This document shows, in pieces, positions 21,317 through 32,646 of a stretch of 64,000 bases of DNA (positions are counted from its first letter, which is position 1; each line of letters starts with the position of its first letter). The notes under the pieces are model-generated. The model searched no databases. It worked only from the letters and a program-made list of their open reading frames with translations, and was not told where the DNA came from. Source of the stretch: Takakia lepidozioides (Eukaryota > Streptophyta > Takakiopsida > Takakiales > Takakiaceae); assembly GCA_030704615.1 (NCBI GenBank), contig CM060731.1, forward strand, positions 93,042,756 to 93,106,755, in the 5' to 3' direction. Position numbers and translations under genes: made by a program.

Positions 21317-22129
21317 TGTCTAGCTCTAACCTCGGTAGCATACAGAAACGGAGTGGCAGTATCCAAAAGGCTCAGCGACCTTCTCTTTCCATCGTCACGC
21401 GTAGCAAGAAAGCCAACTCCCTCTCTATCCCACCTTCTACCTCAAATGGCTGATCACACGGACAAAGACTACGACATGGAAGGGATGGAAGCCAGTGACA
21501 GGCATCCCTCGGACGAACTATTCTTTGCTACAGAGAATGCATATCAAGCCCGCTCCACGCAAAGCCCGGCCAAGATCAACAACGGACAGCCATCCGGCGG
21601 CCACACTGCTACACCCCCACTGCTCTCACCCACACCTGCCCAGATTCAGGCGCCGCCCCATGCAGCTCTCAACTCGTCAGCGGAGGTGTTGGTTGTCCAC
21701 CCTCGCACCAAGCGTATTGCCAGCGAATCCAACAGTGAGGCTGGGAGACGGCTCTCCAGGCTCCTCCAACCCGCAATATCTCTGGTCAAGCTACGCCACC
21801 CTCGAGCAGTATGCGGTGGACTCCGGACTGCTCATCGTCACAGAGGAGCGCTCCTCCTTCGAACTCCAGTACATTGGCCTTTGCAGCTCCAAAATTCAAG
21901 AAATACGCCACTGTCCAAAAGCTTTTCCGCATGTCTCCCAGCTACACTTCCCATCAACCAGGCCTGACGGACGTGATGGCTAGCTCCTCCCGCTCACCCA
22001 ATTACCCAAAGGCACCCAGATTGACCCAGTCTCGGGCCTCTCGGCCTTGCCCCCGCACATCATCATCCGCTTTGACACGGATATAGACATGCCCAAGGAG
22101 CTAGCTCTCTACCGAGCTCACAAGCGCTG
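21317..22129 (+). pseudogene. TE3 copy 2: ORF1 N-terminal half
   Basis: The start ATGTCTAGCTC is shared with copy 1. Blocks in order are MSSSNLGSIQK, VTRSKKAN, SDELFFATENAYQARSTQSP, SESNSEAG, EQYAVDS and FELQYIGLCSSKI, ending near DIDMPKELALYRAHKR. Two frameshifts break it. Copy 3 shows the same order of motifs. The domain is not one I recognise; position and the later 2A-like motif suggest ORF1 of a LINE. The frame stops at 22,127-22,129 exactly where foreign sequence begins, and it seems to resume at about 30,626. Confidence 0.6.
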
Positions 22130-22800
22130 AATGATGAAAAATGATCACATGAATGATGAAAAATGTGGGATGAATGTATGTGGGATGAACGCAAACGGGA
22201 ATGGATGAATGCTGGATGATTATTGGATGAAAAATTGCCTAGACGAGTAAAGCATGGACGACTGCAACAACATGTATCATCAAGGATGAGCATGTGCAGG
22301 GAAGAAGGCATTAAGCTGTCGTCAACGACAGCTTAACTCGCAGCCCATCTCAGCACATGTCAGCCCCCGATAAAACCATAGGGGGGGTTCATTTTTGTGC
22401 AGGGAAGAAGGCCTAAAGGTGCCCTCAACGGTAGCTCAATTCCGAACAGGGGCACATGACATTTCAACTCAGGGAGCACATGCATTACCGGTAAGTGAGT
22501 GTGTGGAGGGGCTGCAAATTAAGGTGTCGTCAACGACATCTTAATTCCCAGCCCTATGCCAACCTGAGAATTGAACCCAACAGAAAAAAAAACAATCCCC
22601 GAAAAGTGACAAATTAGATGTTATTGAAGAGGGAACACATGCCTTAGCGGTAAGCATGTTTGTGCAGGGGCTGAGGATTAAGGTATCATCAACGATACCT
22701 TAATTCGCTGCCCTGTCCGAACATGAGAATTGAACCCAACAGACAAAATTAAATTAAATAAAAAATCCCCGAATGTGTCAGATTAAGGTGTCTCTTCTGG
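22130..22800 (+). repeat. Series of hairpin repeats with conserved loop
   Basis: Three strong hairpins lie at 22,311-22,336, 22,518-22,543 and 22,678-22,703, and a decayed one at about 22,413-22,439. Stems begin TTAAG and end CTTAA around a central TCAAC. Stem sequences differ between units but mostly stay paired. Shared flanking words are GAGAATTGAACCCAACAG and CACATGC-TTA-CGGTAAG. Before them (22,130-22,250) lies a GGATGAATG-rich stretch. Confidence 0.8.
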
Positions 22801-23396
22801 TGTGTTATTTGGGATGAATGGCATCGACGAATTGCTCGGACTACATAACTTATGATTCGTTGTCATGTCCTTCTTCCAGGTGACCAGAAGTTTGCTCATT
22901 GGTGTATGATCGTTGACCCCAGGACGCATCGTTTTCATATTCATCTTTGGTGCACTCGTTTGGCATGCGGACTATTTGCGAAGTTTGCTCATTGGTGTAT
23001 GAATGCAGGAGTCCCAAGACACCACGATTTCTACCTTTCTTTGCCAACCCGGATTTTTTCCCAAGTCCTCCAACAATTTTTATTTGCCATCTTATGCGGA
23101 GGCTGCGGCTACGGAATATAGTCTACAAGCATCTCCCCCTTCTGTGCTTCACAACAGACATAGTTTTCTGAAGAGCAGGGCCAGCGTCTTTGTAGACAGT
23201 TCTGCCTTCGTTTTGAACAATAGCTCCTATAGCAGTGGATCTTCTTTGTCGGAATGAATCGCATGTTTTGGAACGTTTATTTATGAAGCACCAGTTCACC
23301 TCTCTGCCTTTTTTCCAATTGGGTAAGAGTCTCACTATCAACCATCCATACCCCTCCTCAATCAATTCAGCAATGTGGATTCATTGTTGCCAACAT
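22801..23396 (+). other. No gene seen; flank of the chromovirus
   Basis: A short direct repeat (GTTTGCTCATTGGTGTATGA) occurs at about 22,890 and 22,983. Otherwise nothing recognisable. The last five bases, AACAT, are the target duplication of TE2. Confidence 0.5.
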
Positions 23397-24118
23397 TGTC
23401 GCGGCCCTTTGCCTTGAGGGCAGGGGGTCGGGACACAAGAGGGGTTGCCCCTGTGGTGGGGGCAGCGGCAGCGATAGGTATGGGGGGCTGAAGCACCCTT
23501 GAGTGCCCAAGGCACTCAAGGAGGCGGAGGCGCTCACTAGGTGGAGCCCCGCACACCGGGTTGCGGTGGGGGTGGCTCCACAAGGGGTGGTGGTAGTTTA
23601 GCGGGACTTAGTGGGGGTGGCATAGGACTCACCATGGGGGCGGAGACCTCGTGGTGGGAGTCGTGGGGAGTCTTGGGGACTCATCACGGTCCATAGGGGC
23701 CGTGGTGAGTGGGCCCAGACTCACCGCGACTCATCACCGGGAGTCGAGGGTTTTCGTGGTGGTTCGCCATAAAATGGCATGGCTGGTTATGAAACCCCTG
23801 CGCTAAAGAAGTATATATAGGGAGTAGTAACCCCGAGAACGGTGCAAGCCCGTTGGTGACCAAAAACTAGTGAGTAAGCGAGCGAGCCGGAAAGCGACCA
23901 AAGAGTGGGGAGCTGTTCCGGACTGCCATCTACCAAAGGGAATTCCACTAGTCCCAAATAGGTGGAGGGTTTAGTGGGAAGCGAAGGGGGACCGTTATGT
24001 CCCGGTGAGCAGCCGAAGCTCCAAGTTGGCCCGGGCGGCCAGGTTGGGAGTCAGGCGCGCGCATCAAAGCGAGTAACTATGACTTGAAGGGGAGCTTACC
24101 GAAGGGAGGTGCGCGACA
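23397..24118 (+). repeat. 5' LTR of TE2
   Basis: 722 bp. It matches the LTR at 29,636-30,359 with few differences. A TATA-like GTATATATAG at 23,811-23,820 is the likely core promoter of the element. The inverted ends are TGTCGCG and CGCGACA. Confidence 0.95.
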
Positions 24119-24120
24119 CT

Positions 24121-24132
24121 TGGTATCAGAGC
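24121..24132 (+). other. TE2 primer-binding site
   Basis: TGGTATCAGAGC lies two bases after the 5' LTR. It is the standard plant site complementary to the 3' end of initiator-Met tRNA. Confidence 0.95.
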
Positions 24133-24173
24133 TTAGAGTTCAGTACGCGATCGTCCTTAGGATTGGCCTCATC

Positions 24174-25997
24174 ATGGGGTCGGGCAAGCCGAAGCGAAGG
24201 CGGAACGGCCCAAAAGATTATGATCCTGGTGAGCGCGATGGGGGCGACGTGTCACCGAGGCAGCCGTTTGAGGAAGCGATGCATGTTTTCGAAAACGAGG
24301 CCGCTCAAGAGCGGGAGGAATCCGAGGAGTCGGAGCCCGAGGAATCCTTGAGAGCTCCGACAAACCAAGAGATGCCTCCCATGCCGGCAGCCTTTTGGGA
24401 AGGGTTGTTGGCGCAGTTTGGCGGGACGTTGAAAGACGTGTTGAAGGCGGCTAATGCCACTTCCACTAAGGCAAAGTTTAAGGTGAAGCCTAAGGAACCC
24501 GACACCTTCGAGGGCGTCCGAAATCGGAAGGCACTCAACACCTGGCTCCTGGAGCTAGAGCAGTACTTCCGGGCGGCCAAGTTGAGTGACGAGGATCGGG
24601 TGGAAGTGGCTCCCACCTATTTGAGGGGCTATGCTCAACAATGGTGGCAGAAACGCCTTCACGACCGAGGCCCAAGCCCATAAACCTTGAATTGGAGTGG
24701 GTTCAAGGAATTGATGAAGAGACAATTTGTGCCCCTCAACGCGTCCTGGCTTGCCCGGGACAAGATGAGGAATTTGAAGCAAACAGATGACATTCGGGGG
24801 TATGTCCAGGCTTTCAATGTGCTGTTGCTCGAAGTCGCGGACATGGCAGAACCAGAAATGGTCTTCAACTTTGTGGCGGGACTGGCCCCATGGGCCAAGC
24901 GGAAGTTGGAGGAGAAGCCACCCAAGACTTTGAACGAGGCAATTGAGATGGCTGAATGTTTCTCGGATGTCCCTAGGGGTGAGAGACAAGGCCGTACGGA
25001 GCTGAACCACAAGAAGACCCGGCGGGAAGGTGACTCCTCCCGACCGGAAAAGAAGTGGGATAGGCCACGCGGCGACAATGGCACGTGGAAATCAAAGGGA
25101 GGGCCTTCACACGTCAAGGCGGCACCTGGTGCTTCGAAAGGAAAAGCGGGTGGAGCAACTTATGGCGAACAGAAGGCGACCTTTGATGGAGTGTGTTTCA
25201 ATTGCGGGGAGCCCGGGCACATGGCCAAGAAGTGCACAAAACCTCGACAATTGAACATGACTCGAGCAACCACGGAGCTGTCGGAAGATACCATCAGTCG
25301 CTTGGTGGAAGCGGTGGTCGCCAGGACTTGCAAGGTAGGCAACTATTTTTGTGAGTTGTATCAGGAAACTGGCGCCCTACGTAAAGGGAGTGAGTTATTG
25401 TTCGTGGATGGGATAATATCCGGAACTAATGTGTCGTTGTTGGTGGACACAGGAGCGTCGCACTCCTTCATGACACCGGCGGCGGCGCGAAAGTTGGGAC
25501 TCCCGACAAGTGACGTGGGGGCCTCTATTGAGGTGCATTCTGCCAAAGGAGAACCACAGTTGGCGACAAGGTTGGCGTTTGATGTTCCTCTTCAACTGGG
25601 GAGTTGGGAGGGACGTGAGAACTTCACCATCTGCGAGATCGATGGAGTGGATCTCATTTTGGGGATGACCTTTTTGAGCAAATCCGGAGCGGTCATAGAT
25701 GGCCGCAAGAGAGTGATCCCGCTGCCATGTGGGAATGGTGGCGAGGTTTTACGAGTGTCAGAAACGCCCAAATCCGTGGGAGGGCGAATAAACCTTCTGT
25801 CAGCAAGGGAGTGGGCCGTGGAGGAGGCACACGAGCCCCAGTTTTTGCTTTACATTAGAGAAGTGAAGGGAGAAGGCGATGGGGAGCCGAGCCCAGATTG
25901 GATCAAGGGGATCTTGGAGAAATACCAGGATGTGATGCCGGAGGATTTACCAAGCGGCTGCCACCGCGAAGAGGAGTTGACCACAAGATTGAGGTGA
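24174..25997 (+). pseudogene. TE2 gag-protease, interrupted by one stop
   Basis: Translation from the ATG at 24,174 begins MGSGKPKRRRNGPKDYD and has an acidic stretch before the capsid-like gag domain (TFEGVRNRKALNTWLLELEQ, GYAQQWWQKRL). A TAA at 24,681-24,683 breaks this domain, and the frame continues directly (FKELMKRQFVPLNASWLARD). A CCHC zinc knuckle follows (CFNCGEPGHMAKKC, about 25,195-25,236). Then comes the aspartic protease active site LLVDTGASHSF (about 25,437-25,470), with DLILGMTFL downstream. The frame ends at 25,995-25,997 because of a frameshift just before reverse transcriptase. The intact family protein would be a single gag-pol polyprotein. Confidence 0.9.
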
Positions 25998-28732
25998 TAC
26001 CGGGATCGGAACCGCCTGCCAAGGCACCCTACCGTTGAGCCACAGGGAGTTGGTCGAGCTGAAGACTCAGCTCAAGGATCTAATGTCAAAAGGGTACATC
26101 CGGCCGAGTAAGTCACCTTACGGAGCCCCGGTGCTATTCGCAGACAAGAAGGATGGGACGCTGCGGATGTGTGTCGATTACAAGGCTTTGAATAAGGTGA
26201 CTATAAAAACCGGTACCCTTTGCCAAGGATCGACGACCTTTTCGACCGGTTGGCAGGAGCGAAGTATTTCAGCCGGATCGACTTGCGCTCCGGCTATCAT
26301 CAAATTCGGGTGGCGGAAGGAGATGAGGAGAAGACCGCGTGCAGGACAAGGTATGGTTCATATGAGTTCTTGGTGATGCCTTTTGGGCTCACCAATGCAC
26401 CGGCGACCTTTAGCACGCTGATGAACAGCCTTTTTCAGGAGTGGTTGGATGACTTTGTGATCGTGTACATCGACGACATCTTGGTGTACTCGAAAACAAA
26501 GGAGGAACACCTGGAGCACCTCAAAAGGGTGTTCCAAAAGTTGCGGGAAGGGAAGCTGTACGCCAAAGCTTCAAAATGCGAATTCGGGGTCACGAAAGTG
26601 GAGTTCTTGGGGCATGTGATTACACAGGATGGGATCAAAATGGATGACAGAAAGGTGAGGGCGATCTTGGACTGGGAGCCTCCGACTTCGGTCCCGGGAG
26701 TGCGATCCTTCCTAGGACTCGCCTCCTATTACCGGAAGTATGTGAGAAATTTCGCCAAGATCGCGGGGCCGCTGTCGGACCTTCTGTGTAAATCCAAAGT
26801 CTGGGTATGGAACACATTTTGTGGCCAAGCTTTTGCTGAATTGAAGCAGCGGATGGCGGAAGCTCCAGTCTTGAAAATCCCGGAGTTCGATCGTCCATTT
26901 GAGATTCATACAGATGCGTCGGACTTCGCGATTGGGGGTGTACTTATGCAAGATGGACGTCCAGTGGCTTACGAAAGTAAGAAACTGAATGAAGTGGAGC
27001 GACGGTGGCCGACGCACGAAAAAGAGATGAAGGCGGTGGTGCACTGTCTTGAGCTTTGGCGCCACTATGTTGGTTCCAACCCAGTGAAGGTGTTCACGGA
27101 CAATGTCACGGTGAAGTATTTTGCCACGCAGCCCAAGTTGTCCCCAAAACAACTTAGGTGGCAAGATACTTTGGCGGTGTTCGACGTGGATATCCAGTAC
27201 AAACCGGGACAAGACAACGTGGTGGCCGATGCTTTAAGTAGAAAGCAGCAGCTCTTGTTGGTGTACAAGGGCGAGACGGCGCTCCAAAGAAAGATCCGGA
27301 AGGCTTACCGGAAGGATGAGCTGGCGAAGTCCGTGATGCAGGACTTGAGGATGGGGGTTAAATCGCAGTTCCACTTGCAAAATGGACTGCTCCGGTATAA
27401 GCAAAAGCGTCTCTACGTGCCGAAGGGAGGGATCAGAGATAGCCTCTTGAGAGAATGCCATGATAGCCCGCTTGCGGGCCACGGCGGAGCCAAGCGCACT
27501 GCGGCACTCTTGAAGAAAGAGTATTTCTGGCCCAAACTGAGGGAGGAGGCAGAGGAGTATGTCAAGACATGCACCACATGCCAACAAAACCGGAGCGAGT
27601 ACAAAAAGCAAGCGGGGCTGTTACAACCCTTGCCGATTCCAGAGGGGACTTGGGAAAGCGTCTCGATGGATTTCATGACTGCTATGCCGCTGTCAAAAGG
27701 ATTCGATGCAATCATGGTGGTGGTGGATAGGTTCAGTAAAATGGGCCATTTCATCCCCACCAAGGAGACGGCAACGGCGCAGGAGACAGGGCGACTTTAC
27801 TTCGCCCACGTCTTAAAGCATCATGGAGTCCCGAAGGATATTGTCTCGGATCGCGATCCAAAGTTTACGAGTAAATTTTGGAGGACACTTTGGAAGAAGA
27901 TGGGGACGAGGCTGAAGATGAGCACCGCCTTCCGACCTACGACGGACGGCCAAACGGAAAGAGTGAATTCCGTAGTGAAGCAATTCTTGCGGAATTACGT
28001 GTCGGCAGACCAATCAGACTGGATGGAACACTTAGACGCGGCAGAGTTCTGTTATAATAACACAGAACACTCCGCAACGGGAGTTTCCCCTTTCGTATTG
28101 GTCTATGGAAAAGCACCTCTGGTGCCGACAAGTTGGGCCGCCCAGGACGTTGAGGAACCGGCAGTAGCGGCGGTACTGGAAGAACGCGAGCGTTTGTTGA
28201 AGCTCGCAAAGTACAATATTGCCAAAGCTAGGAAACGGTATGAAAGGCAGGCGAATCGGAAGCGGAGGGAAGTGAAGTTTGAGGCAGGCACAGAGGTCTG
28301 GTTGAACATCAAGAATTTCCGACTACCTCCGGAAGTGAGTCCGAAGTTCGTACCTCCGTATGCGGGACCCTTTCGCATTCGGAAGGTTATGAATGAGGAT
28401 GTGTATGAATTGGAGCTGCCGGCAAACAGCAAGGTGCACCCAGTATTCCATGTCTCCCTTTTGAAGCCTTACTTCAAAGATGAAGCGCGTCCGAATCGGC
28501 ATCAAGTGTTGCGTCCGCCACCTATGCTATTGGATCATGAAAATGAACCTGAGTACGAGTGGATGCAATACTTAAGTCGAGGAGGTTCAGGAACCGAGAA
28601 ACGGAGTATCTCGTCAAATGAAAGGGCTATCATCATGTGGAGGCATCTTGGGTGCGTGCCTCAGAAATGGGAAACGCATCCGAGGCGGTTGCAGCTTTCG
28701 AAGGGCGACCTCAAAAGCGGAAGAAGCGTTGA
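25960..28732 (+). pseudogene. TE2 reverse transcriptase, RNase H, integrase and chromodomain
   Basis: Frameshifts near 25,960, 26,034 and 26,210 separate the first RT motifs from the long open part that begins at 26,220. The RT core includes [28 protein letters not shown] and the catalytic YIDD (26,466-26,477). RNase H begins near [14 protein letters not shown] (about 26,900). Integrase has the HHCC finger (H-H near 27,460-27,482, CTTC near 27,572) and the D, D, E residues in [13 protein letters not shown] and TERVN. After a GPFRI-type barrel domain and [12 protein letters not shown], the chromodomain (EYLVK, then [10 protein letters not shown]) lies in another frame from about 28,549 with a TGA in place of its Trp codon. 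Chromodomains guide integration to marked chromatin; this one is destroyed. Confidence 0.92.
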
Positions 28733-29635
28733 TGGGGACATCAACCTTGGAGCGTGGGGGAGGAAATGCATGCTTAGCCCAGCTTAGCTAGCTTAGGAAT
28801 CCGATTACAAAAACTTGTATTGTACAAAAATTTGTTATAAAGGAAATGGGTTCCAATGTTGTGCGTCCTATTTTGTTTGGAATGGTGATGCATGGTATGG
28901 TTGGCTAGTGTGTAGAATGCATGCTAGCTTATAAAAGTGGGAGAGGTAAATTGGGTTAATCGTGTGTTTGCGTAGTGCCGAAATCGGGTAACCCCATCCA
29001 AGGGGCAAGGAAACTTGCGACTTCTTTGGGAGTTCACGTGCTAGTGCGCACCTGGCGCGTGCGCGTACTATAACTGCGCTACCGAGGGGGTTGCCTTGTA
29101 GTGCGGGCTAACGCGGAAGCTACGTGCTTCCGTTCACGTACTATAATCGTGTAGCCTCGGGACGAAGTCGTAGTGCGGCTTCGGCGTGTTCCTGTACCTC
29201 AGGCCAGCATTCCAAGGCGGACCCAATTGTAGTGATTGGGGCGCACGGTTGGTTCAAGGTTATCTTCCTAGTCAAAGAGGGTTCCAGGGAACCCTTGCTC
29301 AAGGTGATGCCAAAAGCGGCATCATGAGCAATCGCAAGCAATGTTGTTGCAGTAAGGCGAGTCGATCCTCAAGGAGGATCGTTCCTTGGCCTTGAAGTAG
29401 GCCAAGAAGAGTGCACTGGGAGGAGCTGGAGAGCCTCCACCCTTGGCCGGGACTTGGAGGAAGTCGGCCGAACTAGCTAGTGGAGAGTAGAGTCAAGTGT
29501 GGGGTTTGGTTCTTTGCCATGGGACGCCATGGTGCAGAAACAAACTCCTTGATGTGGGACGCCACAACTTGGATGTTTGTTTCTACAAAATGGACAAGTC
29601 GATGAGGACATCGACTTCCTGTTGGTAGGGGTATG
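28733..29635 (+). other. Non-coding internal region of TE2 before the 3' LTR
   Basis: About 900 bp without a gene. A purine tract GTGGGGGAGGAAATG lies at about 28,755-28,769, just after pol, and looks like a polypurine tract. It is some 870 bp from the LTR, whereas a functional tract normally touches it. Immediately before the LTR there is only GGTAGGGGTATG. Confidence 0.6.
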
Positions 29636-30359
29636 TGTCGCGGCCCTTTGCCTTGAGGGCAGGGGGTCGGGACACATGAGGGGCTGCCCCTGTGGTGGGG
29701 GCAGCGGCAGCGATAGGTATGGGGGCTGAAGCACCCTTGAGTGCCCAAGGCACTCAAGGAGGCGGAGGCGCTCACTAGGTGGAGCCCCGCACACCGGGTT
29801 GCGGTGGGGGTGGCTCCACAAGGGGTGGTGGTAGCTTAGCGGGACTTAGTGGGGGTGCATAGGACTCACCATGGGGGCGGAGACCTCGTGGTGGGAGTCG
29901 TGGGGAGTCTTGGGACTCATCACGGTCCATAGGGGCCGTGGTGAGTGGGCCAAGACTCACCGCGACTCATCACCGGGAGTCGAGGGTTTTCGTGGTGGTT
30001 CGCCATAAAATGGCATGGCTGGTTATGAAACCCCCGCGGATAGCTACAGAAGTATATATAGGGAGTAGTAACCCCGAGAACGGTGCAAGCCCGTTGGTGA
30101 CCAAAAACTAGTGAGTAAGCGAGCGAGCCGGAAAGCGACCAAAGAGTGGGGAGCTGTTCCGGACTGCCATCTACCAAAGGGAATTCCACTAGTCCCAAAT
30201 AGGTGGAGGGTTTAGTGGGAAGCGAAGAGGGACCGTTATGTCCCGGTGAGCAGCCGAAGCTCCAAGTTGGCCCGGGCGGCCAGGTTGGGAGTCAGGCGCG
30301 CGCATCAAAGCGAGTAACTATGACTTGAAGGGGAGCTTACCGAAGGGAGGTGCGCGACA
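29636..30359 (+). repeat. 3' LTR of TE2
   Basis: 724 bp, same ends as the 5' LTR. The target duplication AACAT follows immediately. Confidence 0.95.
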
Positions 30360-30625
30360 AACATACTTTAGAATACACTGCACTATATTTATTTCATTCA
30401 TCCATGTGTCATTCGTAATACCAACATTCATCCTCCATTCATCCTTCATTCATCCAAGCAGCATCCATACCCGAGCTTGTAATTTTGACCAGTCTGCGCA
30501 GTAATAGGTGTTATAAGTCGAATAGGCGTCCGCGGTTATAGGCGACAAGATCTTGAAGCGTGAGCAGAATTCTGCTCATGGAATTTTTTGCTCACGGATT
30601 CTGCTCACGGTTAAGCAATCCCCAA
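30360..30625 (+). other. Flank of TE2; no gene
   Basis: It contains CATTCATCC-type repeats, complementary to the GGATGAATG words at 22,130-22,250. It also contains a small inverted cluster (GTGAGCAGAATTCTGCTCA, then TTTGCTCACGGATTCTGCTCAC) near 30,560-30,610. It is probably the right end of the segment that interrupts TE3. Confidence 0.45.
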
Positions 30626-31871
30626 AGGAAACCGCGCCTTCATCATGACAATGGCCTTGGGGGAACAAATGCAAGGTAAAATTGAGAAAACATTTGACCT
30701 ACCCGCTTTGCCTGACTATCTCTCTCTCTACCTAGCCAGCGAAATTCTGCTCGGCAAACTCGCCAGTAAGCTCACCATGCACCTTGTCATGGAAACTTAC
30801 CAGCACGGAGATGAATTCGAAATCCTCTATGTTCAGAAGGCTGGACCTTCCTCAAAATTTTGCTTTATCTAGCTAGCTGCGGAGGATACTAAGAAGCACA
30901 TGTTAATACAAGGCGTCCACATCGAACATTCCCTGATCAAGCCGCAACTCCACAATCGCCGATCCAGCATGACTGGGATCACTGCGACACCACAAGAAGC
31001 CATCGACGTAGAGGGATGCCCTTACCTTGGTGGCGAAATTAAACCTCAATCCGCTGCATTCGCAGGCAGCCCTTCTTGGCATCTTCGGCAAAGACAACAC
31101 GGAACATATCCATTTCAACAAAATCGACAGGATAGAGAAATCCAGACACACAGGGATGGCTCTAATCACCTGCCGGAACCCCAGTGTATACGCACAATGG
31201 TGCAACCGCCCGCCAGTGCTCGTAATTGACAGGCTCATCCAGTTTGAACCGCATACCAATAGCCTCAACGGGGCCACACCGCCAGCGGCGGGTATTCTCG
31301 ACAGGCTGAGGGTAGCCAACATAAACCAAGCCCTCGCTGACACGGTCCACTCTATCTCTATAAAATCTACTTCAAACTCGAAGCACGGTCATGACTTCTT
31401 GATATCTGAGATTGACAAAAAACTAGCTACACATGTCATCTCTATCAAATCCGAGTTCAAGGGTGATCTTGCAGCCATGGAGAACAGGTCGCCCTCACCA
31501 TTGCGACCCAGCATGAAACTCACCACTCTTACCTGGATTCACTTCAAGACTCCATCACCAAAAATCTTGGCGCCAACCTGGAAAACTTTTACAATCATGC
31601 TAAGCTTGTGTTGGATAAGCTCCCCCCTCCGCCAGGGTTGCCTACCCCAATCTCTTCTGACACTGCAGCTACTTTGCATGTAGGGAGCCAACCGACTCTG
31701 ACTCTCATCGAACTACCACCCACGCCCCCCCCCCCCCTTGGCTTCAGCCCAGTGGACACAGCCACTCTCAAAACGCAACCTCAGCTGCCAGCGCCACAGC
31801 CAACCCTGAACACAACCAAGGCTCAATTGCTGAGCACCATTACCATGCATGCCCCATCTACCAATGTTTGA
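30626..31871 (+). pseudogene. TE3 ORF1 C-terminal half
   Basis: The reading FIMTMALGEQMQGKIEKTFD starts here and continues, with frame changes and one stop near 30,870, through HMLIQGVHIEHSLIKPQL, KDNTEHIHFNKIDRIEKS, NPSVYAQWCNRPPVLVIDRL and SEIDKKLATHVISIK to a Pro-rich tail ending at 31,871. The middle part could be a nucleic-acid-binding or coiled-coil region like that of LINE ORF1 proteins, but I cannot name a domain. The N-terminal half would be the block at 21,317-22,129. Confidence 0.5.
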
Positions 31872-32646
31872 GCTCCTAGCTAAATACAGAGGCCAGATCA
31901 CTCTCTATAGTCTATTCCAGATAGCTCTACTCTCCCTAGCTCTCACTTGGACTCCCTTGCTTTCCCATATCACCACTCACCATAGCAGGCTTGTTCTTTC
32001 GGTTTCTACTATGCAATACCATGCTTTTCCTTGCGCCTCATTGTACCCCTCTACCTACATTCCATGTGCTTACTCTCCACAATGCGCCCTGGACTCACAT
32101 CTCTGCGCACAAGTTCTCTACCCCCACACCCCCTACAATCACAATCGTGCCCGCTGGGCAAACTACCTCGCACCTGCGAGTCTCATTACGCCCCGTCACC
32201 ACAGCCAACCCCCCCCCCCCCCCCCCCGCTCTTTACACCCTCATCCTTGCCCATCACCTCATCGCGCCACTTCATTAACACCAGCCACGTGGCCAACGTG
32301 TCTGCGCGCCACAAACCCAACGTCCTCATCGTCACATCAGTCCGTTCTCATGTCCCTGACGGCCGCAACTGTAAATTCAAACTCTCACGGACACATTCAT
32401 CCGGGCACATCCATGGCAAAGATCATCCATCCGCCCATCCCCCCTCTTACCCAAACCACGAGATCTACTCCCTCTCTATACCCCTGCCCGCTCCTGACTA
32501 GGGGCCCCTAGGATAAAGTGTTTTTATATTATTACTGCCCCCCCCCCCCCCCCCCCTCTAACCCCACCTACCCTATACACTTACTAAACATACACCCACC
32601 CCCAACCAGCTCCACCTTCCCTTTCACCCAAAATTTACGCATAGAA

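Larger units (their letters stand above)
23397..30359 (+). mobile_element. Complete Ty3/gypsy chromovirus insertion (TE2)
   Basis: The element is 6,963 bp with two LTRs (TGTCGCG...CGCGACA ends) and a perfect 5-bp target duplication AACAT at 23,392-23,396 and 30,360-30,364. The internal order is primer site, gag, protease, reverse transcriptase, RNase H, integrase, chromodomain, which defines a chromovirus. By eye the LTRs differ at roughly ten sites plus one short patch, so the insertion is fairly recent. The coding part has one internal stop in gag, three frameshifts around the start of reverse transcriptase, and a frameshift plus stop in the chromodomain. It is structurally complete but genetically dead. 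It sits inside sequence that itself appears to interrupt TE3. Confidence 0.95.

Noticed and set aside
18512-21453. Several open frames of 200-300 codons
   Set aside because: They overlap in two or three phases, encode only Pro/Ser/Thr/Leu/His-rich strings and follow from the C/T-rich strand. Only the part after the ATG at 21,317 has matches to other copies.
29473-30198. Open frames in the 3' LTR region
   Set aside because: The LTRs are non-coding. The same frames occur in the 5' LTR and in the fragment at 2.3 kb.
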